Positions 24,982-33,190 of a stretch of 64,000 nucleotides of DNA are shown one piece after another; within the stretch, counting starts at the first letter, position 1, and every line of letters begins with the position of its first letter. The stretch covers positions 62,001-126,000 of the forward strand of contig CADCFN010000015.1 of the NCBI GenBank assembly GCA_902800715.1, in the 5' to 3' direction. The notes beneath the pieces were generated by a model. The model was given only the letters and a program-made list of their open reading frames with translations. It was not told the DNA's origin and ran no database searches. The translations under genes and the position numbers were made by a program. The DNA comes from an uncultured Bacteroidales bacterium. GTDB taxonomy: Bacteria > Bacteroidota > Bacteroidia > Bacteroidales > Muribaculaceae.

Positions 24982-25527
24982 ATGAAATTTTTAGAGTTTG
25001 TTTATGGTCAATTATTGGATTTGGCAGAAATATACTATTGTTTTGGAAATAATGATGCTTGCCTTATTATAGATAACGATGGGGTAAAGAAGTTGGCGAT
25101 AAAGATGCCGTCACTGATTGGAGCATATGCATTATATCAATGGGATTGGAATAAGGTTGATAAAGGTGAAATCGGTCAAATCGTAACGGACAAGTCTAAA
25201 GAAGCGTGTGATTTTTTCCGAAGTGTGTTTGGCTTATTGCAAACGAACTCAGCGAACCCAATTTATACGGAAGCACAAAGCCTAATTAAAAAATCAGCAT
25301 CAAAGGATGATTATCATAATGAACAATTCTTTGATACTATAGGTGATATAAGTCTCATTCATTTGGAGAAGAATAAGAATATGAATATATGGAAGGTTAT
25401 TGTTGATGACGTGTTATCCTTCACTCTTAAAAATGAAAACGCGGCAAAACGCTTATCTGCGCTAATTAAGCAAGATATGAAAAATTATGCTAAGGTAAGA
25501 TGGGGTGGCTTGGCCCAATGGCTATAG
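24982..25527 (+). CDS. Transposon passenger gene, unknown, 181 aa
   Basis: Unrecognised soluble protein (MKFLEFVYGQLLDLAEIYYCFGNN at the start, given in part). A -7 box TACTTTTG lies at 24943-24950. The C-terminal half is helical and lysine-rich. It ends 43 bases before the right terminal repeat. Lying opposite the other passenger gene inside a transposon, it may be accessory cargo such as a resistance, toxin-antitoxin or exclusion function; nothing in the sequence decides this. Confidence 0.65.
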   Translation: MKFLEFVYGQLLDLAEIYYCFGNNDACLIIDNDGVKKLAIKMPSLIGAYALYQWDWNKVDKGEIGQIVTDKSKEACDFFRSVFGLLQTNSANPIYTEAQSLIKKSASKDDYHNEQFFDTIGDISLIHLEKNKNMNIWKVIVDDVLSFTLKNENAAKRLSALIKQDMKNYAKVRWGGLAQWL

Positions 25528-25621
25528 AAAGTAAAATGCAGCCATATCTGACTGCATTCATAAGATATTTGGGCCAACAGCTATATCATTGCCATTATTT
25601 TTTTAGAGGAGATGAAAAAAG

Positions 25622-25670
25622 CAAACCTCGGTCATAAAATGGCAGAGGTTTGTTGTATCTTTGCGTTGTG
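25622..25670 (+). promoter_or_regulatory. Promoter of WYL gene with overlapping palindrome (member of a three-copy set)
   Basis: caaacctc (25622-25629) and gaggtttg (25645-25652) form a palindrome over tggcagag at 25640; TATCTTTGC follows with TTTGC at 25660 and GTG at 25668. The spacing TGGCAGRG-12-TTTGC-3-GTG recurs exactly at 30984 and 31961. Confidence 0.65.
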
Positions 25671-25692
25671 AAAATAAAAAAACGCGTGTATT

Positions 25693-26625
25693 ATGGCTAA
25701 TAATGACAGAGGACCGAACTTGATGAGGAAGTACGTCTGGTTGATTGATACAATCTACCGAGCAGGGAGGATTTCGTTTAAGGAGATTAATGAGCGCTGG
25801 CGCCGTGACGTTGACATCAGCAGAGGGGAGGATTTGTCCATCCGCACATTCAAGCGGTGGGTCAATAACATCGGGGACTTGTTCGGGGTGTTTATCGAGA
25901 ACGAGCATTGTGCGGGATATTGCTACTACATTGAGAACATGGAGGACATCAACGAGAGCGGACTGCAGTCGTGGTTGTTCAACACATTCACGGTGAGTAA
26001 CGCTCTGACGGGTTGCATGGGCATCAAGGACAGAATCCAGCTGGAGTATGTGCCCTCGGGAGAACTGTACTTGCAGCCCATCATCGATGCGATGAAGGAG
26101 AACCGGGTGCTCAACATCACCTACAAGAGTTATTGGGAAGACCACGAGAAAAACTATGATGTACAGCCACTTTGCTTGAAACTGTTCCGCCAGCGATGGT
26201 ACGTGATAGTTCGTAAAAATGTCGATGAAGAGGATGCCAAAATTTGGATTTGCGCCCTTGACCGCATTTTGTCACTGGAGAAAACTGAGGAGACCTTCAC
26301 CATGCCTAAGGATTGGGACGTTCAGGCCTATTTCGATGGCTTTATCGGTGTGATTCGAAGCGAGGATTATGACAAGGAAATAGTGAAGTTTAAATTGGAT
26401 GCTGATCAGGCCAACTACCTCCGCGACCTCAAAATCCATCGGTCGCAGAAGGAGGAGCGCAATGACGAGTACAGCATATTTGAATATTATCTGCGTCCTA
26501 CTTTTGACTTCCAGCAGGAACTGCTCAAGTATGGTGAAGCATTGGAGGTACTTGAACCCAAGTGGCTCCGCGCCGAGATGGCTGAGAAGATCAATGAGAT
26601 GTTGAACTTATACAGAAAAGATTAA
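25693..26625 (+). CDS. WYL-domain transcriptional regulator
   Basis: 310 aa. The N-terminal part is a winged-HTH-like region (LMRKYVWLIDTIYRAGRISFKEI in part, residues 10-60), the middle (about 120-200) is the WYL domain with VLNITYKSYWE and LKLFRQRWYVIVRK, and a WCX-like C-terminal region follows. WYL proteins sense nucleic acids or nucleotides and often regulate defence islands. It sits between the transposon and McrBC, and its own promoter carries a palindrome that may be its operator. Confidence 0.85.
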   Translation: MANNDRGPNLMRKYVWLIDTIYRAGRISFKEINERWRRDVDISRGEDLSIRTFKRWVNNIGDLFGVFIENEHCAGYCYYIENMEDINESGLQSWLFNTFTVSNALTGCMGIKDRIQLEYVPSGELYLQPIIDAMKENRVLNITYKSYWEDHEKNYDVQPLCLKLFRQRWYVIVRKNVDEEDAKIWICALDRILSLEKTEETFTMPKDWDVQAYFDGFIGVIRSEDYDKEIVKFKLDADQANYLRDLKIHRSQKEERNDEYSIFEYYLRPTFDFQQELLKYGEALEVLEPKWLRAEMAEKINEMLNLYRKD

Positions 26626-26628
26626 TCC

Positions 26629-27127
26629 ATGAGAGATTTTGCAGCTATAGATTTTGAAACCGCCAACTATGATCGTTCCTCGGTGTGTTCGGTTGGAGTG
26701 GTCATTGTCCGTGACGGGGAGATTGTGGACAAGTTCTACTCGCTCATCCAGCCCGAGCCTAACTATTATAACTACTGGTGTAGTCAGGTTCATGGCCTGT
26801 GCCGTGCTGACACCGACAATGCCCCGGTGTTCCCAGATGTGTGGGCACAAATTGAGCCTCTGATTGAAGGCCTGCCGTTGGTCGCCCACAACCGCCCCTT
26901 TGACGAAGGCTGCCTTCGCGCCGTCTTCCGCACCTATCAGATGGATTATCCCGAGTATGAGTTCCTCGACACGCTTGCCGCAGAACCATCAACTCCAGAC
27001 CGTAGCTGCCGTCTGCGGCTTCCAATTAGAGAATCACCACCACGCCCTCGCCGACGCCGAGGCCTGCGCCTGGATAGCCATTCGGCTATTCTCTGACAAC
27101 AATGGCAATTTAGAGAACAAGAAATGA
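26629..27127 (+). pseudogene. DnaQ-like 3'-5' exonuclease, frameshifted
   Basis: Frame 1 (26629-27096) encodes Exo I (FAAIDFETAN) and Exo II (LVAHNRPFDEGCL) and then runs out of homology after EYEFLDTL. The expected C-terminus LPQNHQLQTVAAVCGFQLEN and Exo III HHALADAEACAWIA is encoded in frame 2, ending at 27127. Between FLDT and LPQNHQL about nine residues usual for the family are missing, so a small deletion of about 26 bases explains the shift. Without Exo III the product should be inactive. The start lies 3 bases after the WYL stop, so it was probably co-transcribed. Confidence 0.8.
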
Positions 27128-27214
27128 CAGCAGAAAAGTCGGTTTTGAAACTCATTAAGAATTTACATCACTCAAAAACCGCTAATCGTTTATCTTGAAT
27201 GACGGCAAATTTAA

Positions 27215-27246
27215 TTTGGGGCTTTAGGGGATTTTAACTACATTTG
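27215..27246 (+). promoter_or_regulatory. Promoter of the McrBC operon
   Basis: TTTG at 27215-27218 and TACATTTG at 27239-27246 fit the Bacteroidetes promoter. The rest of the 270-base gap (27128-27397) is AT-rich with no gene visible. Confidence 0.55.
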
Positions 27247-27397
27247 CAACCAGAACAATTTCTTACATTGTCAAAAAAGAGTTTTGACTTTGATAAGAAT
27301 AATAACACCCAGAGCAGATAGTAATCCATTCTATTGAGACAATTTTGTCGTAATACGATTATAACGATTTGTGATAATTATTTAAAGAAATCAAGCT

Positions 27398-29107
27398 ATG
27401 GCCAAATTCTATGTTATAAGTCCAAATGTGGAAAATGATAATAGTAAAACAGAAGATTATCTGAAAGAAATGTTCAATAACCATTCAATTCTAATGGGTT
27501 ATGACACAGATAGTCGCTGGGGGCAAATGTTTGCTGATATGCAATCAGGAGATTATGTTATATGTGCCCAAGGCGCAAATTGGCAAAAAAAATGTTTTTT
27601 TGCTGGAATGGTATGTGGTGAGAGACAAGGTGAATGGCCTTTTTCGCGAAACCTTAAAGGTTTTGTGGATCTTCGTAATGAAAAGGTCCCATTTTCAACA
27701 AGCAATACATATGGAGCTTCTAATCAAACTACTGCGATATATGAATTAAAAAAGGATAATGAAGCTGATTTAGTTATTATTAGCCTTATAGAGAACAAAG
27801 TAAACAATACATTAAAGAAAGAAATGATTCTTAATTGCTCTAATTTATTGGTGGCAAATAAAAATATGATTCTTACCGGTGCCCCTGGCACCGGTAAGAC
27901 GTACTTAGCTAAGGAGATTGCAATGAATATGGGGTGTGACGAAGATTTTATAGGCTTTGTTCAATTTCACCCATCTTATGACTATACAGATTTTGTTGAG
28001 GGTTTGAGGCCGATAAAAAAGGGAAACACAGTAGGGTTTGAAAGAAAAGATGGTGTATTTAAGGAATTTTGTAAGAAAGCTCTTACTCTTTCAGCGGGGT
28101 CATTATTTGATAAAGCTTACAATAATCTTATTCAATCTATTGAATCTGGTAAATTGACAACCATTCAGCTAAAGACTAAGCCTTCTGCTAAATTGGATGT
28201 AAGGGGGACCGATAGTATAGGGTGGTATTCTGAAACAGAAAAGGGGAACAAGTCAAGTAATGTGGTATCAAGAGATCGCCTAAAAAATCTTTATGAAGTT
28301 TATAATACACTTGAAAAGTTAGATAATCTGACTAATATCAATGAAGGCATTCAATCTGTCATAGGTGGTTGTGATTCCACTTATTATTGGGGAGTACTTC
28401 ATCATATACTAAAACAACCGTTTGTTTTCATTATAGATGAAATTAACCGTGGCGAAATTTCAAAAATCTTTGGTGAGTTATTTTATTCGATAGACCCTGG
28501 ATATCGAGGAGGTAAAGGTAAAGTTGATACTCAATATCAAAACTTGATTCCTAAAGAAGGAGATATTGATTTTGAAGCAAACAATGCAGATGCCTTTAGA
28601 TACGGTTTTTACGTTCCTGAAAATGTCTATATCATAGGAACTATGAATGATATTGATAGAAGTGTAGAAAGTATGGATTTTGCTATGCGAAGAAGATTTG
28701 CTTGGAAGGAAATGTCTGCAAAATCTAGACAGTCTATGCTTGATGAAGAAGATGCTTGGGGTGAGAATGGCAAACCAGAGCAAGTGATTATTGATAAAAT
28801 TAAGGTTAAAATGGATAACTTGAACGCTTGCATCATTGATGAGTATAAAAAAGAATTATCTACCAAGGATGAGATTGGACTTACCAAGGCTTACCAAATA
28901 GGTGCAGCGTATTTTCTCAAATATGGTCTTTATGAAAGCAACCAATTTGAAAATTTATGGAATAACCATCTTGAAGGGTTACTTCGTGAATACTTAAGAG
29001 GTACTACAGACATTGAAGATAAGATACAAAAGTTAAAAGCAGCCTATGATGATGAGAGTAAGAACCAAAACGAGAAACCAAGAAACCAAGAAATTGATAA
29101 AGACTGA
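27398..29107 (+). CDS. mcrB: McrB-like GTPase subunit of a type IV restriction system
   Basis: 569 aa. Residues 1 to about 130 look like an EVE/PUA-type base-reader (MAKFYVISPNVEN, GDYVICAQGANW, FFAGMVCGE), expected to recognise modified DNA. The AAA+ GTPase has Walker A GAPGTGKT near 161, VQFHPSYDYTDFVEGLRP near 188 (McrB signature), Walker B FIIDEINRGEISKIFGELF near 345, and NDIDRSVESMDFAMRRRFAW (MNxxDRS motif) near 410. It drives cleavage by McrC at modified DNA. It overlaps mcrC by 62 bases. The region is markedly AT-rich against the PLD gene that follows, suggesting acquisition. Confidence 0.92.
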   Translation: MAKFYVISPNVENDNSKTEDYLKEMFNNHSILMGYDTDSRWGQMFADMQSGDYVICAQGANWQKKCFFAGMVCGERQGEWPFSRNLKGFVDLRNEKVPFSTSNTYGASNQTTAIYELKKDNEADLVIISLIENKVNNTLKKEMILNCSNLLVANKNMILTGAPGTGKTYLAKEIAMNMGCDEDFIGFVQFHPSYDYTDFVEGLRPIKKGNTVGFERKDGVFKEFCKKALTLSAGSLFDKAYNNLIQSIESGKLTTIQLKTKPSAKLDVRGTDSIGWYSETEKGNKSSNVVSRDRLKNLYEVYNTLEKLDNLTNINEGIQSVIGGCDSTYYWGVLHHILKQPFVFIIDEINRGEISKIFGELFYSIDPGYRGGKGKVDTQYQNLIPKEGDIDFEANNADAFRYGFYVPENVYIIGTMNDIDRSVESMDFAMRRRFAWKEMSAKSRQSMLDEEDAWGENGKPEQVIIDKIKVKMDNLNACIIDEYKKELSTKDEIGLTKAYQIGAAYFLKYGLYESNQFENLWNNHLEGLLREYLRGTTDIEDKIQKLKAAYDDESKNQNEKPRNQEIDKD

Positions 29108-30443
29108 AGACTATAATAAAGGAGAATCTGTCAACCCTGAAGATCTTCATGACCTAAAGGCCATTGCAGATGTGGGTATCTCTAATATTACATTAGAGGA
29201 TTATCCCAATTTGCTTGTTTTCCCAGACTCCTTTGATAAGTATGATACGAATTTTGGGAAAAAGGTTATATGTAGCATTTCTGACGATGGTAAGATGCTA
29301 TACACAAATAGCATTGTAGGCTTTGTTGGTAGGAATAATACCCACTTATCCATTCAATCAAGGTTTGCCAATGATGATAAAGAAGACTTCTTTTTGCACT
29401 ATATGCTCCAAAAGGTCGCAAAGATTAACTTATTTAGTCTTCAACATATGATGGATAAAGATAGTGTTTTTGATTTTCTTATATATCTCTTCCCTCTATA
29501 TTTAAAGAAAGCGATCAACCAAGGTATATTTAAGAAATACGTTACCCATAAGTATAACGATGCCAATGTTAGGGGTGTGATTGATGTCAACAGGCACATA
29601 AGGTATAATGAACCCTTCAATGGCAAAGTAGCTTATAACACCAGAGAATATGACTATGATAATGAAGTCACACAGCTTATCAGACATACTATCGAATTCA
29701 TCCGAAAGCACAAGCGAAGCGATATTCTTAAAATAGATACTGATACCAACCAAGCTGTAGCTCAAATCGTAAGTGCAACCCCATCATTTATGCCCAATCA
29801 AGTTCATCTGGTTATTAATAAGAATCTGCGACCAATAGCCCATCCTTATTATAGTGAGTATACACCACTTCAAAGACTGTGCTTGCAAATCCTTAGGCAC
29901 GATGAAATAAAGTATGGCCAAAAGAAAGATGAAATATATGGTGTACTGATTGATGCTGCATGGTTATGGGAAGAATACTTAGCGATATTGTTGCACAGCC
30001 AATACATTCATTGTGTAAAGAACAAACGGCCAAAGTTTTTTCTTTTTAAACCCAAGAATCAGCAGATAATACCGGACTTCCTTTCTTTGGATAAAAGAAT
30101 TGTCGCAGATGCAAAGTACATACGATTGAATGAAAAACATTGGTTCGAGGAGGATAGTGCAAATGCTACTGCCATTTACTATAAGACCATCACTTATATG
30201 TATAGGTTTTGCTCAAAAAAAGGATATCTGTTATATCCACATCCTGAAGATAAGCCAATGACGCCAACCACCACACTTGAAATCTTATCTGAGCAAGAAG
30301 GAATAAATGGCGGAACATTAATCAAGTTGGGATTGATAATACCTCAAGGTTGCACTGACTTTCCACAATTTGTAGATTCAATTCGGAAAAATGAGGACAA
30401 TTTTAAAATGAATCTATTTAATAATGCTACAGTTCATCTCTAA
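29046..30443 (+). CDS. mcrC: McrC-like endonuclease subunit
   Basis: 465 aa; the true start may be one of several ATGs near 29046-29100 because the frame opens inside mcrB. The C-terminal PD-(D/E)XK nuclease is seen as IIPDFLSLDKRIVADAKYIRL (given here as IIPDFL and VADAKY, about residues 345-362). The N-terminal part has the McrC pattern, with a LLVFPDSFDKYD region and NDANVRGVIDVNRHIRYN. It cuts DNA recognised by McrB. It overlaps the PLD gene by 20 bases, so all three proteins should be made in fixed ratio. Confidence 0.9.
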   Translation: MMMRVRTKTRNQETKKLIKTEDYNKGESVNPEDLHDLKAIADVGISNITLEDYPNLLVFPDSFDKYDTNFGKKVICSISDDGKMLYTNSIVGFVGRNNTHLSIQSRFANDDKEDFFLHYMLQKVAKINLFSLQHMMDKDSVFDFLIYLFPLYLKKAINQGIFKKYVTHKYNDANVRGVIDVNRHIRYNEPFNGKVAYNTREYDYDNEVTQLIRHTIEFIRKHKRSDILKIDTDTNQAVAQIVSATPSFMPNQVHLVINKNLRPIAHPYYSEYTPLQRLCLQILRHDEIKYGQKKDEIYGVLIDAAWLWEEYLAILLHSQYIHCVKNKRPKFFLFKPKNQQIIPDFLSLDKRIVADAKYIRLNEKHWFEEDSANATAIYYKTITYMYRFCSKKGYLLYPHPEDKPMTPTTTLEILSEQEGINGGTLIKLGLIIPQGCTDFPQFVDSIRKNEDNFKMNLFNNATVHL

Positions 30444-30936
30444 TAGTGACCATTATGGGGAGGTGCTGGCGCGGGTAGCAAATGTAAAGCGCAGCCTGTG
30501 GATCGGTACGGCTGACATCAAAGACTTGCATGTCAAGGTGGGTGATACGACCAAGCCGTTTCTGGCGGTTATCGCTCTGCTGATTAGACGTGGTGTTGAG
30601 GTAAGGCTGATTCATGCTAAGGAGCCGGGGCCGAACTTCAGGGAGGACTTTGACAGGTATCCCGTGCTGTATGACCGGTTGGAGCGGGTGCTGTGTCCCA
30701 GGGTGCATTTCAAGATGCTGGTGTTTGACTGTGAGGAGGTCTATATCGGTAGCGCCAACCTCACGGGGGCAGGCATCGGCATGAAGAGTAGCGATAAGCG
30801 CAACTTCGAAGCCGGCATCCTTACCGATGATCCTCAAATCGTCGAGCAGGCCATGAAGCAGTTCGACAACGTCTGGATGGGCAAGCACTGCAAAACCTGC
30901 AAGCGCAAGGACTTCTGCCCAGATCCCATTGTATAA
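30424..30936 (+). CDS. Phospholipase D-like nuclease coupled to McrBC
   Basis: 170 aa with a single HKD half-site: H-F-K-M-L-V-F-D near residue 95 followed by GSANLTG. Single-HKD proteins act as dimers, commonly as nucleases. A C-terminal cysteine cluster, CKTCKRKDFC (about 158-167), may bind zinc or Fe-S. The start lies within the mcrC end, so it is translationally coupled and likely an extra effector of the restriction system. Codon use and GC content are unlike mcrBC and resemble the chromosome, so it may have joined the operon separately. Confidence 0.82.
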   Translation: MLQFISNSDHYGEVLARVANVKRSLWIGTADIKDLHVKVGDTTKPFLAVIALLIRRGVEVRLIHAKEPGPNFREDFDRYPVLYDRLERVLCPRVHFKMLVFDCEEVYIGSANLTGAGIGMKSSDKRNFEAGILTDDPQIVEQAMKQFDNVWMGKHCKTCKRKDFCPDPIV

Positions 30937-30970
30937 GTTTTTTCGAGAAAAATCCATCATAAGGACGCGC

Positions 30971-31014
30971 CTCTGCCACGTTTTGGCAGAGTGTGTCTTT
31001 TTCTTTGCATCGTG
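30971..31014 (+). promoter_or_regulatory. Hairpin plus promoter, second member of the TGGCAGRG set
   Basis: ctctgcca (30971-30978) pairs with tggcagag (30984-30991) and is followed by a T-rich stretch, so it can terminate the mcrBC-PLD transcript; the same bases lead into TTTGC at 31004 and GTG at 31012, a promoter for the next gene. Confidence 0.6.
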
Positions 31015-31044
31015 ATTATTATTAACTATTTAAAAAACAAGATT

Positions 31045-31581
31045 ATGGCAAAGACAATTAATGATGAATTCATGCTGCAGGTAGCCACAGAGCAGGCTTG
31101 GCAAAAACTCGCCAAAGACTATGCATGGACCGAAGATCTTCTTGAGAAGTACGCAGACAAGTTGGACTGGAAAAAGATTTCATCGAACGGGGCCATCCGT
31201 TGGACGGTGCCGATGCTCAGGAAGTTCTCCAGCAAACTTGACTGGAAAGAGTTATCGGAAAACATCAATGATGAATGGTTTACCGAGGCCCATCTAGAAG
31301 CCTTTAAGGACAAGTGGGACTGGTCGTACTTGATTTCACTGTACAAATTGTCAGATCGTTTGATCGATAAGTACACTGATTACATTGACTGGGCTGCTTT
31401 CATAGGAGCAGAAGGATCCTACCGCATCTGTGGCCTCCCCCGTGACGACAGTTTCGACGCGATGTCATTCTATGAAAAGTACAAGGAACACATCACAATG
31501 TCGGCGTTGCATCAGTCGGACTTATGGGACAAAATCGTGGAACAACGCTGCAAGCAACTTCTTGCCGAGATTTTATCTTAG
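31045..31581 (+). CDS. Hypothetical protein with repeated LDWK motifs
   Basis: 178 aa from MAKTINDEF. It is built of about five imperfect 20-25-residue units with D-W at fixed places (DYAWTEDLLEKYADKLDWKKI; LRKFSSKLDWKEL; LEAFKDKWDWSYL; IDKYTDYIDWAAF). Proteins with this unit are common and uncharacterised in Bacteroidales. No signal peptide or catalytic motif. It stands first in a three-gene group before the small protein and the FtsZ paralogue and has its own promoter of the TGGCAGRG set. Confidence 0.72.
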   Translation: MAKTINDEFMLQVATEQAWQKLAKDYAWTEDLLEKYADKLDWKKISSNGAIRWTVPMLRKFSSKLDWKELSENINDEWFTEAHLEAFKDKWDWSYLISLYKLSDRLIDKYTDYIDWAAFIGAEGSYRICGLPRDDSFDAMSFYEKYKEHITMSALHQSDLWDKIVEQRCKQLLAEILS

Positions 31582-31639
31582 CTCCATCAAGAAATGACTT
31601 TTCTGCGAGCATCTGCCGCAATATGACTTAGGTATGCCC

Positions 31640-31647
31640 TATATTTG
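31640..31647 (+). promoter_or_regulatory. -7 box of the 73-aa gene
   Basis: TATATTTG lies 42 bases before the ATG at 31689. Confidence 0.45.
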
Positions 31648-31688
31648 ACGCGATTATCAATTTTGTTTCACATTTAATCGCTAGCATT

Positions 31689-31910
31689 ATGAGCAAAGTT
31701 TTTAGAATTACGCCGAAGCGCACCAGGCGCGTCAATGGGCAAGTAATCACGCCCGAAATGGTGATTACGGTAACAACCCGCCAGCACTGTCTCAATCCGT
31801 TCTACAACGGAGCTGTCGAGGTCCAGGAGCAGTACATGCGTATGTACCAGTTCGACTACAAGAAGGCCTGCATGAGCGCCGCCGACTTCACCTACCAGGC
31901 ACTCGACTAA
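31689..31910 (+). CDS. Small protein, 73 aa, unknown
   Basis: Sequence MSKVFRITPKRTRRVNGQVI... with a basic N-terminus and a beta-rich middle (EMVITVTTRQ), then a helical end. No known family is recognised. It lies between the LDWK-repeat protein and the FtsZ paralogue and has its own -7 box. Small basic proteins of this kind are common in Bacteroidetes mobile islands. Confidence 0.6.
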   Translation: MSKVFRITPKRTRRVNGQVITPEMVITVTTRQHCLNPFYNGAVEVQEQYMRMYQFDYKKACMSAADFTYQALD

Positions 31911-31941
31911 GCACTTTTTCTTCAAGAAAAACAACTTTTGA

Positions 31942-31991
31942 CTGCACCTCTGCCACGGTTTGGCAGGGGTGCAGTTTTATTTTGCAGCGTG
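31942..31991 (+). promoter_or_regulatory. Hairpin plus promoter, third member of the TGGCAGRG set
   Basis: ctgcacctctgcca (31942-31955) pairs with tggcaggggtgcag (31961-31974), then TTTTATTTTGC with TTTGC at 31981 and GTG at 31989. It probably terminates the upstream gene and starts the FtsZ-like transcript. Confidence 0.65.
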
Positions 31992-32014
31992 ATTAATAAT
32001 TCTAAAGAACCATT

Positions 32015-33016
32015 ATGACAAAAATGAATTCAGATAGCCAAGAACAGGATAACTACCAGCGTAACATTATCAAGGCGATTGGCGTCGGCGGTGGTGGCAT
32101 CAATGCTGTTAACCACATGTATTTACAAGGTATCGAGGGAGTAACCTTTGTTGTATTCGACACAAACAGTTATCTTCTCGACACATCACCAGTTCCCAAC
32201 CGTTTTTTGCTAAGATCAGACATGACACATCGTAGTGCTGCTGAGGTGAGTGAATCCGAGATTGCTGCTCTATTTGACGATGATACCAAGATGGTCATCA
32301 TTATTGTGGGCTTGGGTGGGGAGACTGGAACCGATGTGGCTCCTGTCGTGGCTCGTATTGCTCGCGAGAAAGAGGTAACACTTACCGTTGGCGTCGTGAC
32401 AATCCCCTTCCAGTTTGAGGGAACCGAAAAGATTCAAATGGCTCTTGCAGGGATCGAAGAGATGCGCAAGCATGTCGATGCTTTGTTTGTCATCAACAAT
32501 GAGCACTTAACTGAAATAAACAACGACCTAGACCAAAGCAATGCATTTGCAAAATCCGATGAAACGCTGACTACAGCTGTTCGCTCTCTCTACGAGATTA
32601 TTGCAGTCAAGAATTAACTCTGCATAGACTTTAACGATTTGAGATATACCCTGCACAAAGGCGGTCAAGCTATGGTCTTTTCGGGCTATGCCGTGGGTGA
32701 GTGCCGCGTGACCAAGGCTCTTGAAGACGCCTTTGAATCGCCCTTGCTCAAGGACTGCGATATTTATAGTTCTAGAAAGATGATGATGAATTTCTATTAC
32801 AATCCCGACAGCGAGTCTCCGCTCCTAATGGAGGAGATGAATGATGTCCAGGCATTCATGTCCAACTTCAACCAAGACACGGATGTGATATGGGGTATGG
32901 CATACGACAACACCCTTGAGGATCAACTCAAAGTGACTGTGTTGGCTTCAGGATTCAACGTGTCATACAAGAGCGATATAAAGCCACTAAAGAATATGCT
33001 ATCACAGAATGGCTAG
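32015..33016 (+). pseudogene. FtsZ paralogue split by one in-frame stop codon
   Basis: Codons 1-200 (to 32617) encode an FtsZ GTPase domain: GVGGGGINAVNHMY near residue 23 (T1 loop), VGLGGETGTDVAPV near 97 (tubulin signature, normally GGGTGTG, changed here), TIPFQFEG, and VINNEHLTEI. A TAA at 32615-32617 ends the frame. The same frame then continues with IDFNDLRYTL (T7 loop, D residues kept, N replaced by C) and the FtsZ C-terminal domain (SGYAVGECRVTKALEDAFESPLL, DVIWGMAYD, VTVLASGF) to 33016. Only the stop separates the halves. It is not the housekeeping ftsZ (no ftsA/murC neighbours). It may be a recent pseudogene, two polypeptides, or a read-through product. Confidence 0.8.
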
Positions 33017-33107
33017 ATTTTTCAGAGTACTTCCGTTATCTTTGAGGCTGAAGACAGCAGGCAACAAGTGGATCTATATGAATGATTTATTCGAGTTTTG
33101 AAGTAAA

Positions 33108-33169
33108 TAGCTCCATTAAAAAACAGCAAGTAGCTGAATGTTAGCTGCTTGCTTGTGGCGCTGGAGGTT
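33108..33169. other. Degenerate copy of tmRNA 3' end plus terminator (candidate att site)
   Basis: Read on the minus strand: acctccagcgccac, then a hairpin gcaagcagct/agctacttgc (33126-33153), then a T-run and aatggagcta. The tmRNA gene end at 38026-38092 has the same order: ctccagctccac, hairpin, T-run, attggagcta. The hairpin stems differ but keep pairing. This is what a displaced 3' end left by integration at ssrA would look like. Confidence 0.6.
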
Positions 33170-33190
33170 TTATCGAATGATAATACTTAC

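Larger units (their letters stand above)
23021..25593 (+). mobile_element. IS1595-type transposon with two passenger genes
   Basis: Complete element of 2573 bp. Left end (23021-23043) begins ggcaatgatatagctgttgg and the right end (25571-25593) is its exact 23-base complement. The flanking 8-mer attatttt occurs at 23013-23020 and 25594-25601, a perfect target-site duplication of the length expected for IS1595. Inside: an insulating hairpin aaaacccgc/gcgggtttt (23047-23080), the ISXO2-like transposase, and two genes of unknown function. Perfect ends and duplication imply recent insertion. Confidence 0.93.

Noticed and set aside
30427-30960. 177-codon minus-strand ORF opposite the PLD gene
   Set aside because: The plus strand has HKD and cysteine motifs and is coupled to mcrC; the opposite frame shows nothing.
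31045-33016. Toxin-antitoxin pair formed by the LDWK-repeat protein and the 73-aa protein
   Set aside because: Each has its own promoter, no overlap, and no known toxin or antitoxin fold is visible.
32639-33016. Independent 125-aa gene starting at TTG 32639
   Set aside because: It is exactly the in-frame continuation of the FtsZ paralogue after the TAA and has no ribosome-binding signal of its own; a separate product cannot be excluded.
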